From: Dokdonella_A soli
Lineage (GTDB): Bacteria; Pseudomonadota; Gammaproteobacteria; Xanthomonadales; Rhodanobacteraceae
Direction of reading: 5' to 3'
DNA length: 64,000 nucleotides
Assembly: GCF_039523175.1 (NCBI RefSeq)
Contig: NZ_BAAAEU010000003.1
Span: 15,374 to 79,373, forward strand
Shown piece after piece: positions 8,701 through 15,864 of this stretch. The translations under genes were made by a program, and so were the position numbers. The first letter of the stretch is position 1, and every line of letters begins with the position of its first letter. The notes below the pieces were generated by a model. It was not told where the DNA came from. It did no database searches and worked only from the letters and a program-made list of their open reading frames with translations.

Positions 8701-10183
8701 GGCGCCCGCGCGGTAGCGAAGCGGACACGCGCGGCGCATCGGCAGGCCACGGCGCGAGTCCGTGCGCGACGACATGCGCGCTCAGCTCACGCAATTCCGG
8801 CGCAAGGCGCAGCTGATTCGCCAGCGCCGAGCGGCTCGGGGCGATCAAGGTTGCCCGGGCCGCGTGCATCGCGTGGACGGTTTCGTCGCGCAAGCGCCGC
8901 CAATGCTGCGGATCACGGTTCGCGAATTCGCGGTCGTCACTGGCCGCGGCGAGGTCGGCCGCTCGCTGCGCGTCGTCGAAGCGCAGCGACGCGTCGCCGA
9001 AATCGCGATGCAGTATCGGCCACAGCGGATAGTGGTCATGCACCACGCAGGACGTCGGCAGGCCGCTGCGCAATGCATCGAGGCTGTGGCCGATCAGCGA
9101 GGACACCACGATCGCGTCGACGCAGTAGGCGCGCACGATGTTCGCAAACAGGTCGCGATAAGCGCGATCGCCCAATGCGGTATCGGCGATCGGTCGCGGC
9201 AATGGAAAGCGCCGCAGCGGCGGCCCGGCAAGGGTGCCGTCATGGAGTTCGAGCCACTCGCCGTGGCGCCGGCGTGCGAAGTTGCCGCGCGCGATCAGCA
9301 CGAGGTGATGCGAACGTCCGTCTGCGGCCGCGAAATCGCGCACCCAACGCTCGGCGCCGCCGCCCCAGCCGTGCAGCACGTGCAGCAGCACGGGTTTGCG
9401 ATCGAGGCCGGGGCAGCCCGGCGTGAATTCCGCGGTCAGCGCGGCGGCTACGCGTTCGCGCAGCGGATCGAGCACGGACGGTGGTTTGGCATCGCGGGGT
9501 TCGCCCTTCGATGGATCAGGCGCTTTTCCGGTGCCTGTCCCTGTTTCGATATAGAGATGGTCGAGCAGCACGACGCGCAGCCCGGACGCTTCGATCGCGT
9601 CGCGGTCACGCAGGCGGTCCGCGCCGAGGCGCGCGAGACGTTCGCCGTGCCAGGCCGAGAACCCGTTTGGAGATTCCGGAAAATAGGGATCGTCGAGCAG
9701 GCGACGGTCGGAGTACGCGAAGCAGAGCGCATCGAGCCGCTGCGCATCGACACCGCTGCCTTCGTGCGCTGGCAGCGGACACCGCCCTGCATTGTCGAGC
9801 GACACCGCGCCGAGCACGTCGTCGCTATCCAGCGCATGCAGCAGGCGTTCGCAGGCGAACTCGGGCAGGCGCAAGTCGGCGCGGACGAGAATAATGTGCT
9901 CGCCCGGGAACCGCTTGCTCGCTCCGATGGCGACTTCGGTCGGGTGCCAACCTTGTTCGACATCCAGCAGCCGTTCAGCCTCCGGCCAGGCCGTGCTGGT
10001 CGCGCATCCACCGACGAGCGCGAGTCGCGCCGACTCCGGCAGCCTCGCTTTGAGGGCGGCCAGCGCGTCGTCGCTGGGCGTTTCCGTCCCGTAGACGCAG
10101 ACGCGCAGCGGCGCTGCGGACGCGGCACGCTCGTCGATCCCGTTGCCGTCGGACGGCTTGGCGGCGAACGGAATGGCGTGCAT
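5756..10183 (-). CDS. Giant multidomain glycosyltransferase (GT4 - GT2 - GT4-like)
   Basis: About 1475 residues. A poorly conserved N-terminal region (1-250) is followed by a GT4-type transferase (about 260-650; LLHVLHGWGGGAERW, VVPGRIRRGKGAELL, AETFSYTLSELSSLG). A helical or coiled-coil linker (about 690-780) comes next, then a GT2 domain from about 850 (VSIVIPVYNK, VVDDGSSD, FLNNDT with the acidic metal site). A second GT4-like domain from about 1114 to the end follows (RVLIVDATTPTPDQDSG, GGFQHPPN, PLRYGAGVKGK). Such fusions build surface polysaccharide or glycosylate surface proteins; the sugars cannot be inferred. ATG 10183 is chosen because GGAG lies seven bases upstream; a TTG at 10210 is possible. 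It is transcribed away from mrcB and has no neighbouring polysaccharide genes. Confidence 0.88.
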   Translation of the reverse strand: MHAIPFAAKPSDGNGIDERAASAAPLRVCVYGTETPSDDALAALKARLPESARLALVGGCATSTAWPEAERLLDVEQGWHPTEVAIGASKRFPGEHIILVRADLRLPEFACERLLHALDSDDVLGAVSLDNAGRCPLPAHEGSGVDAQRLDALCFAYSDRRLLDDPYFPESPNGFSAWHGERLARLGADRLRDRDAIEASGLRVVLLDHLYIETGTGTGKAPDPSKGEPRDAKPPSVLDPLRERVAAALTAEFTPGCPGLDRKPVLLHVLHGWGGGAERWVRDFAAADGRSHHLVLIARGNFARRRHGEWLELHDGTLAGPPLRRFPLPRPIADTALGDRAYRDLFANIVRAYCVDAIVVSSLIGHSLDALRSGLPTSCVVHDHYPLWPILHRDFGDASLRFDDAQRAADLAAASDDREFANRDPQHWRRLRDETVHAMHAARATLIAPSRSALANQLRLAPELRELSAHVVAHGLAPWPADAPRVSASLPRGRLRLVVPGRIRRGKGAELLTTALPRLREHADLFLLGAGADAHALFGEAGVHIVLDYRRDELPRLLNDIRPDAALLLPTVAETFSYTLSELSSLGVPVIATRVGALAERIDDGVDGFLVDADADAVVARIGALAVDKRPLEQVRTTLAARPVATPLDMAQAYTTILQLHERAPLRYPLATTDGALLEAAVAVDALRAAREHEQVLQADLAATRAESDRRGDWGHALDRELAVTGRKLKTLHGELDERTRWALALDAELQDVKPRLAQMLASTSWRITAPLRAANARVRGLRASLAYRTLKLRAVGGRLRGSLVQRGVAGTFARIAQELRGGGRTKARVAYAEPRDDFAPFAVPGSDTPRVSIVIPVYNKIAYTGACLRSIAEHAGAIPFEVIVVDDGSSDATPQRLAEITGIRALRNAQNLGFIGSCNAGAAAARGDYVLFLNNDTVVTAGWLDALVRCLEEAPQAGLVGAKLVYPDGRLQEAGGIVFNDGSGWNVGRFEDPDDARYNFRRETDYCSGAAILLRRDLFAQLGAFDTRYTPAYYEDTDLAFAVRAAGLKVYYEPAATVVHFEGITSGTDTASGTKRYQVINREKFLEKWKDTLAHQPAPGTPITRAATHRARKRVLIVDATTPTPDQDSGSLRMVNLMRVLADLGCQVSFLPDNRVYVERYTRALQELGVEALYAPYAQDPVKLFRERGREFDLIVLSRHYVAASFVGLARLYAPQAKLAFDTVDLHYLREQRAAELDGNADLARHAAATRAQELKLIRECDVTLVVSPVEQELLARDAPGARVEVLSNVHEVFGCRRPYADRRDLVFVGGFQHPPNTDAVDWFVSEVFPLVRAELSELRFHVIGSKVPDAIRALAGAHVIVHGYLEDIDPYMEGCRISVAPLRYGAGVKGKVNMAMSHGLPVVATTAAVEGMHVNAGTDVLVADTAVAFAAEVVRLYRDEALWNVLSANGLSNVERHFSFAAARTAVQRILAR

Positions 10184-10317
10184 CAAGGCTCCGGTGGCAG
10201 GCGCAGACAAGCCCGATTATCGCCGATCCGTCTGCGTCGCGCGTCTCGCCACGCGCGACGCGGCGCGGCTACACTGCGCGCGGCTTTGATCCCACCGCAC
10301 CCGCCCGGACCTTCCGC

Positions 10318-12612
10318 TTGTCCTTTCTTTCGAGTTCGCTGAGCGCATCGCGCATCCTCTGGCGCTGGGCGCGGATTCCGTTCCTGATCGGCGTCGGCGC
10401 CGCCATCGGCTTCCTGACGCCGTACACGTTCTATCTGGATCGCGAGGTGCGCAGCCGCTTCGACGATTTGTCCTGGGAAATCCCGAGTCGCGTCTATGCA
10501 CGTCCGCTGCAGCTCGCGCCCGGCATGCCGCTCAGCGCGGAAATGCTGCAGATCGAACTGGCCGCGGCGCGCTACGTCGATGATCCACAGGCGCGCACGC
10601 CGGGCACCTGGCATCGCGCCGGCGCACGGTTCACGATCGCGCGGCGCGGGTTTGTCTATCTCGATGGCCGCGAGCACGAGAAGCGCATCGCGGTGAGCCT
10701 CGCAGACGGTCGCGTCAGCCAGTTGGTCGATGCCGACTCCGGCGCCGCGCTCGCGAAGGTGCGCCTCGAGCCCGCGCGTATCGCGACGCTGTATGGCGCG
10801 CTGCAAGAAGATCGCCGCATCGTGCAGCTCGGCGAGGTACCGCCGTTGCTGCTGGGCGGCCTGCAGGCGGTCGAGGACCGCGACTTCAAGCACCATCACG
10901 GCATCAATGCGAGTGCGATCGTGCGCGCGGCATGGGCGAACCTGGTCGCCGGACACGTCGTGCAGGGCGGCTCGACGCTGACCCAGCAGCTGGTCAAGAA
11001 CCTGTTCCTCGATCGCGGCCAGACCTTCACGCGCAAGCTCAACGAGGCGCTGTTGTCGCTGCTGATCGAGGCGCGCTACGACAAGCAACGCATCCTCGAG
11101 GCCTATGTCAACGAGGTGTTTCTCGGCCAGCAGGGTGGCCAGGCCGTGCACGGCTTCGCTGCCGCAAGCGAGTTCTATTTCGGTCGCGACCTGCGTGGAC
11201 TCGGACCCGCCGACATCGCGCTGCTGGTCGGCATGGTGCAGGGGCCGAGCCTGTACGACCCGCGCCGCAATCCCGAGCGCACGCTGGCGCGGCGCAATGT
11301 CGTGCTCGGCGTGTTCCGCGATACCGGCCTGATCGACGACGCAACATTCGCGAGCTCGAGCAAGCAGCCGATCGGCACGGCAGCGAACGCGACCTTGCCG
11401 CGCGATCGCTACCCGGCCTTCCTCGACCTGGTGCGCCGCCAGCTCAAGCAGGACTATCCGGACACCGAACTCAACAGCGCGGGCCTGGCGATCCACACCA
11501 CGCTGGCGCCGTCGGTGCAGACGCTCGGCGAGGACGCGATCGAGAAAGCGCTGGCGGGCATCGGCAAGCGCGGTGATGCGGTCGAGACCGCGCTGGTCGT
11601 GACCGGCGCGCGCGATGGCGAAGTGCAGGCGATGATCGGCAGCCGCGACGTCGATGCGCCGGGCTTCAATCGCGCGCTCGATGCATTGCGTCCGATCGGT
11701 TCGCTGGTGAAACCCTTCGTGAACCTGGTTGCGCTCGCGCAGCCGCAGCGCTATTCGCTGGCGACCCTGCTCGACGACAGCGCGATCGACCTGCCGCAGC
11801 CCGGTGGCGCACGCTGGCGTCCTGAGAACGACGATCACCAGACCCACGGTCAGGTGCTGCTGATCGATGCGTTGGCGCACAGCTGGAATCTGGCGACGAT
11901 CCATCTCGGCCAGCGCATCGGAGTCGATCGCGTACACGGCTTCCTGCAATCGTTCGGACTCGGCCGCGACATCAATCCGAATCCATCGATGCTGCTCGGC
12001 GCGATCGATCTGAGCCCGTTCGATGTCGCGCGGCTGTATCAGTACCTTGCTGCGGACGGGCACGCGCTGCCGTTGCGCACACTGCGTGGCGTGCTCGACG
12101 CGAAAGGCCGCCCGCTGTCGCGCTACGCAGTCAAGCCTGGCGCCGGCGATTACACGACCGCGACGCGCCTCGTGACGCATGCGATGCAGCAGGTCGCGAT
12201 CAACGGCACCGCGCATGCGATCAACGATGTCGGCCTCGGCAACCTGCATGCGGCCGGCAAGACCGGCACCAGCGACACTCAGCGCGACTCGTGGTTCGCC
12301 GGCTTCACCGGTGATGCGCTTGCGGTCGCCTGGGTCGGCCGCGATGACAACAAGCCGACCGGCCTGGTCGGCGCGACCGGCGGCCTGCGCATCTGGATCG
12401 AATTGATGAAACGCCTGCCGACCACGCCGCTGGTCGTGCCGCAGGATGGCATCGAGCAGGCCTGGGTGGATCCGCAATCGGGCAAGCGCTCGGATTCCGC
12501 CTGCTCGGGCGCACGTGAACTGCCGTTCGCGACCGGTTACGCGCCGACCGAAGAGGAACATTGCCCGCTGGATCAGCTGCGCCAGTTCTTCGGAACCAGC
12601 AGCGGTCAATGA
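10318..12612 (+). CDS. mrcB: Penicillin-binding protein 1B: bifunctional peptidoglycan transglycosylase/transpeptidase
   Basis: A 764-residue inner-membrane protein with an N-terminal anchor (IPFLIGVGAAIGFL, about 20-35) and a UB2H-like segment. The GT51 transglycosylase domain follows, with catalytic Glu186 in AVEDRDFKHHHG and GGSTLTQQLVKN. The transpeptidase domain shows Ser462 and Lys465 (PIGSLVK), SxN at 522-524 (HSWNL) and KTG at 648-650 (AAGKTGTSD). It polymerises and cross-links peptidoglycan in the periplasm. Domain order and length match PBP1B rather than PBP1A, because the outer PBP1A-specific domain is absent. The start is TTG; no in-frame ATG or GTG was found upstream. The promoter must lie in the 134 bases shared with the divergent glycosyltransferase. 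Confidence 0.93.
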   Translation: MSFLSSSLSASRILWRWARIPFLIGVGAAIGFLTPYTFYLDREVRSRFDDLSWEIPSRVYARPLQLAPGMPLSAEMLQIELAAARYVDDPQARTPGTWHRAGARFTIARRGFVYLDGREHEKRIAVSLADGRVSQLVDADSGAALAKVRLEPARIATLYGALQEDRRIVQLGEVPPLLLGGLQAVEDRDFKHHHGINASAIVRAAWANLVAGHVVQGGSTLTQQLVKNLFLDRGQTFTRKLNEALLSLLIEARYDKQRILEAYVNEVFLGQQGGQAVHGFAAASEFYFGRDLRGLGPADIALLVGMVQGPSLYDPRRNPERTLARRNVVLGVFRDTGLIDDATFASSSKQPIGTAANATLPRDRYPAFLDLVRRQLKQDYPDTELNSAGLAIHTTLAPSVQTLGEDAIEKALAGIGKRGDAVETALVVTGARDGEVQAMIGSRDVDAPGFNRALDALRPIGSLVKPFVNLVALAQPQRYSLATLLDDSAIDLPQPGGARWRPENDDHQTHGQVLLIDALAHSWNLATIHLGQRIGVDRVHGFLQSFGLGRDINPNPSMLLGAIDLSPFDVARLYQYLAADGHALPLRTLRGVLDAKGRPLSRYAVKPGAGDYTTATRLVTHAMQQVAINGTAHAINDVGLGNLHAAGKTGTSDTQRDSWFAGFTGDALAVAWVGRDDNKPTGLVGATGGLRIWIELMKRLPTTPLVVPQDGIEQAWVDPQSGKRSDSACSGARELPFATGYAPTEEEHCPLDQLRQFFGTSSGQ

Positions 12613-12681
12613 CACGACAAGCGAATGGTTTGCGTACCTCCGATTGCCCCCTTGCGCCAGCGGGAGAGGGCGAGGGGAGGG

Positions 12682-12710
12682 GATTTGATTCGGTCGAATT
12701 GAATCAAATC
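12682..12710. promoter_or_regulatory. Perfect 10-bp inverted repeat before a lipoprotein gene
   Basis: GATTTGATTC, nine bases, then GAATCAAATC. It is AT-rich in a GC-rich background and lies 85 bases before the lipoprotein start at 12795 and 70 bases after mrcB. It could be an operator or part of a hairpin; there is no T-tract. Confidence 0.4.
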
Positions 12711-12794
12711 CGTCCGAATCACTAGGCGCACGTGCGAAAATCGGTCGCTCCGGCCGTCGCTTCGGCCCTTCGATCCACCTCCCATCGAGCAGAC

Positions 12795-13316
12795 ATGAAA
12801 TACACGCTTCATTGTTCCCTGTTGGCTGCGCTCGCGCTCACCGCTTGCACGCAACCTGGTCCGCCCTCGCCGAGCGTGAAGCCGGCACCCGCGCACGATC
12901 CCGTTGCCGCGGTGCACGCGATCCGCGCCGCGGGCGACGGTCTCGATTCCGCGGTACAGGTGCAGCCGCTGCGCGATTCGGCGATCGATGGATTCCTGAA
13001 GAAGGCACACGATGCCGAGGCCGCGCGCGACTACGCGGGTGCGGTGAACGCCGCGAACAGTGCGCTGAAGCTTGCGCCGGACGCGCCGGACATCCTGCAG
13101 TACCTGGCCGAGCTCGAAATCGGGCGCAGCGACTGGCAGCAAGCCGAGCAGCTGGCGATGAAGAGCTTCAGTCTCGGGCCGAAGGTCGGCAGTCTGTGCG
13201 CACGCAATTGGCAGACGATGGTCGAAGCGCGCACCGCGATGGACGACGCGGCGACGGTTGCACAGGCGAAGCAGCACCTCAAGGAATGCCGCGTGCCGCC
13301 GCGATTGCGGATGTGA
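12795..13316 (+). CDS. Putative lipoprotein with TPR-like helical region
   Basis: 173 residues beginning MKYTLHCSLLAALALTAC, a lipoprotein signal with the modifiable cysteine at position 18. A proline-rich linker and a helical region follow, including AARDYAGAVNAANSALKLAPDAPDILQYLAELEIGR in overlapping TPR-like phase, suggesting about two tetratricopeptide-type repeats. It is probably anchored to the periplasmic face of a membrane and holds protein partners. The frame opens earlier, at 12732, but only the ATG at 12795 gives a signal peptide. No specific function can be assigned. Confidence 0.75.
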   Translation: MKYTLHCSLLAALALTACTQPGPPSPSVKPAPAHDPVAAVHAIRAAGDGLDSAVQVQPLRDSAIDGFLKKAHDAEAARDYAGAVNAANSALKLAPDAPDILQYLAELEIGRSDWQQAEQLAMKSFSLGPKVGSLCARNWQTMVEARTAMDDAATVAQAKQHLKECRVPPRLRM

Positions 13317-13324
13317 CACTTCAC

Positions 13325-13531
13325 CTCCCTCTCCCCCGACGGCGTCATCGTTGGGGGAGAGGGTTGGGGTGAGGGGGCGGGGGCTCGATGGTGCGCGATG
13401 CTGCAAGTCGCCGACGCTTCCCGGATGCTTGCCTGCCACGACTGCTCCCGCAAACCTCGATGCCATCGTCTTCGCTCAACCCCCGCCCCCTCACCCAACC
13501 CGCTCCCCCGGGCTCTGCCCGAGGGAGAGGG
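13325..13531. repeat. Face-to-face pair of CTCTCCC/GGGAGAGGG hairpin repeats
   Basis: Left unit (13325-13383): CTCCCTCTCCCCC, a short spacer and GGGGGAGAGGG, then TTGGGGTGAGGGGGCGGGG. The right unit (13480-13531) is the mirror image, CCCCGCCCCCTCACCCAACC, then CGCTCCCCCGG and CCGAGGGAGAGGG. About 96 bases of non-repetitive sequence separate them. The same arrangement and size recur at 26365-26569. It fills the gap between the lipoprotein and the helicase gene. Confidence 0.7.
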
Positions 13532-13548
13532 CTTCGGGTCGCGACGCC

Positions 13549-15462
13549 ATGACGGCCGCCGCCGACCTGCTCGGACCCGATGGTCCGTTCGCGCGCGAGG
13601 TGCCCGGCTTCGCGCCGCGTGCCTCGCAGCAAGCGATGGCGGCTTCCGTCGAAGAAGCGATTGCCGATCGGCAGATGCTGGTCGCCGAGGCCGGCACCGG
13701 TACCGGCAAGACCTTCGCCTATCTCGTACCCGCGCTCACGTCGGGCAAGCGCGTGATTGTCTCGACCGGCACCAAGACGCTGCAGGACCAGCTGTTCCAT
13801 CGCGATCTGCCGCAGGTGCGCAGCGTGCTCGGCGCGCGTCTGTCGGCTGCGCTGCTGAAGGGCAGGGCGAACTACCTGTGCCTGCACCGGCTCGACCAGG
13901 CGCATCAGGAAGGGCGTTTCACGAGCCGCGAGCAAGTGTCGCAACTGCAGGCGATCCGCGTCTGGGCCACGCGCACGCGCAGCGGCGATCGCGCCGAACT
14001 CGCCGAGATCGCGGAAGACTCGACGCTGTGGCCGCGCGTGACCTCGACGACCGAGAACTGCCTCGGCGCCGATTGCCCGATGTTCAACGACTGCTTCGTG
14101 GTCAAGGCGCGACGCGCGGCGCAGGAGGCCGATCTCGTCATCGTCAATCATCACCTGCTGTTCGCGGATCTCGCGATCAAGCAGGAAGGGTTCGGCGAGA
14201 TACTGCCCGGCGCACACGCGTTCATCCTCGACGAAGCGCACCAGATCCCCGAACTGGCCGGACAGTTCTTCTCGGTGACGCTGTCGGCACGCCAGTTGAC
14301 CGAGCTTTCCGGCGACGCGTTCGCCGAATGTGCGAACGTGAGCGGTGCATTGGCGGTGCTGCAACCGGTGATCGAGCCGCTGAACGCGGCGGTCAAACGC
14401 GTGCGTCTCGCGCTCGATCGGTTCCCGGCCAAGGGCGCGTTCGTGCAGATCGAGCGCGACGCCGAGGTTGAGTCCGAACTGGCCGCTCTGCGCGATGCGC
14501 TTGGCGCACTGGCCGAGACGCTCGACAAGCACGCCGAACGCAGTCGCGGCCTCGCCAGCGTCGGCGAGCGCGCTGCGCAACAAGTCGCGCGCCTCGCGCA
14601 CCTGACCGACAGCGGCGCACGCGACGCGGTCCACTGGTACGAACTCACGACGCATGGCTTCGCGTTCCACGCGACGCCGCTCGACCTGTCGCAGCCGCTG
14701 CGCGAGCTGCGCGCGCAGAGCCATGCGGCGTGGATCTTCACCTCGGCGACCTTGTCGGTCGCCGGCCGCTTCGATCATTTCGCGCGCCAGCTCGGCCTCG
14801 ACGATCCGCACACGCTGCTCCTCGACAGCCCGTTCGACTATGCGCAGCAGGCGCTTGCCTACTTGCCGCGGGGCTTGCCCGATCCGTCCGCGGCGGACTA
14901 CGTAGACCGCGTCATCGATGCGGTGATTCCGGTGCTCGAAGCTTCGCGTGGCCGCGCGTTCCTGCTGTTCACCTCGCACCGCGCGCTGCGCCGCGCGGCG
15001 GAACTGCTGCCCGAACGCGCGGCGTTCCCGCTGTTCGTGCAGGGCACAGCGCCGCGCAACCGCTTGCTCGAAGCGTTCCGCGCATCGGGCAACGGCGTGC
15101 TGCTTGGCGCGGCGAGCTTCTGGGAGGGCGTCGATGTCGCCGGCGAGGCGCTCAGCGTCGTCGTCATCGACAAGCTGCCGTTCGCGGCGCCGGACGATCC
15201 GGTGCTGGTCGCGCGGCTAGAGGCATTGCGCGAAGCCGGCGGCAATCCGTTCACCGACTGGCAGATTCCGGCCGCCGTGATCGCATTGAAGCAGGGGGCG
15301 GGTCGATTGATCCGCGACGTGCGTGATCGCGGTGTGCTGGTGTTGTGCGATCCGCGCCTGACGTCGCGCGGCTATGGAAAGCTTTTCCTCGCCAGCCTGC
15401 CGCCGTTGCCACGCACGCGCGAGGCGGCCGACGTCGAGCGGTTTTTCACCGCCCATCCCTGA
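13549..15462 (+). CDS. yoaA: ATP-dependent DNA helicase of the YoaA/DinG (XPD-like) family
   Basis: 637 residues from ATG 13549, the length of YoaA. Walker A is AEAGTGTGKT (Lys54), the DEAH box is at 228-231, and four cysteines (111, 171, 176, 182; the last three in NCLGADCPMFNDC) form the iron-sulfur cluster site. A C-terminal helicase segment contains GAASFWEGVDV. The family unwinds DNA 5' to 3' and helps repair damage or replication blocks. The open frame extends back to 13258 through repeat DNA, but homology begins only at MTAAADLLGPDG. No operon partner is evident. Confidence 0.9.
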   Translation: MTAAADLLGPDGPFAREVPGFAPRASQQAMAASVEEAIADRQMLVAEAGTGTGKTFAYLVPALTSGKRVIVSTGTKTLQDQLFHRDLPQVRSVLGARLSAALLKGRANYLCLHRLDQAHQEGRFTSREQVSQLQAIRVWATRTRSGDRAELAEIAEDSTLWPRVTSTTENCLGADCPMFNDCFVVKARRAAQEADLVIVNHHLLFADLAIKQEGFGEILPGAHAFILDEAHQIPELAGQFFSVTLSARQLTELSGDAFAECANVSGALAVLQPVIEPLNAAVKRVRLALDRFPAKGAFVQIERDAEVESELAALRDALGALAETLDKHAERSRGLASVGERAAQQVARLAHLTDSGARDAVHWYELTTHGFAFHATPLDLSQPLRELRAQSHAAWIFTSATLSVAGRFDHFARQLGLDDPHTLLLDSPFDYAQQALAYLPRGLPDPSAADYVDRVIDAVIPVLEASRGRAFLLFTSHRALRRAAELLPERAAFPLFVQGTAPRNRLLEAFRASGNGVLLGAASFWEGVDVAGEALSVVVIDKLPFAAPDDPVLVARLEALREAGGNPFTDWQIPAAVIALKQGAGRLIRDVRDRGVLVLCDPRLTSRGYGKLFLASLPPLPRTREAADVERFFTAHP

Positions 15463-15864
15463 CGGAATCGACTCGGATCAGCCATCCCTTTGTTTGCGAA
15501 TGATTTGGCATGAGGTTTCAGCGCGCGCCATCGTGAGCGCGTAGCCGCAAGATCTCCGTCTTCAGTACCGGCCTCGTCTCTGTCTATCGGCGGAGTCCAT
15601 CGAAATGCGTGCCGCAGACCTTTGCGACAACCAAATGACGATGCTATAAGAGCCAGCCTCACGTTGTTTCAGTGTCGATTCACCTCGCTCATGGACGACG
15701 GGCGCACTCCTGGGGAGGGGCGCGGCGGATTCTGTTTGCAACAAAACGGGCTTGGTCGGCGCAATCGCTTCAAATGGAGCTGGTGTGCCGTGTCTTTTTG
15801 GGGTCGCGTCGCGGATCTCCGGTCCGGGAAGCGACAGATTCGTTCTTTTGAGAGGGGGTAACGC
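15463..15864. other. 402-base intergenic region before the subtilase gene
   Basis: No convincing coding sequence is visible. It contains the candidate promoter at 15622-15650 and would give the subtilase gene a leader of about 210 bases. A Shine-Dalgarno-like GAGAGGGGG lies just before the ATG. Confidence 0.5.
15622..15650 (+). promoter_or_regulatory. Candidate sigma-70-type promoter for the subtilase gene
   Basis: TTGCGA at 15622-15627, a 17-base spacer, and TATAAG at 15645-15650. The -10 matches consensus at five of six bases, the -35 at four. It lies 215 bases before the start codon at 15865. Confidence 0.45.

Noticed and set aside
10183..12615. 810-codon open frame antisense to mrcB
   Set aside because: No homology is recognisable and the sense frame has all PBP1B motifs.
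13325..13531. CRISPR array
   Set aside because: Only two inverted units, not direct repeats with regular spacers, and no cas gene in the window.
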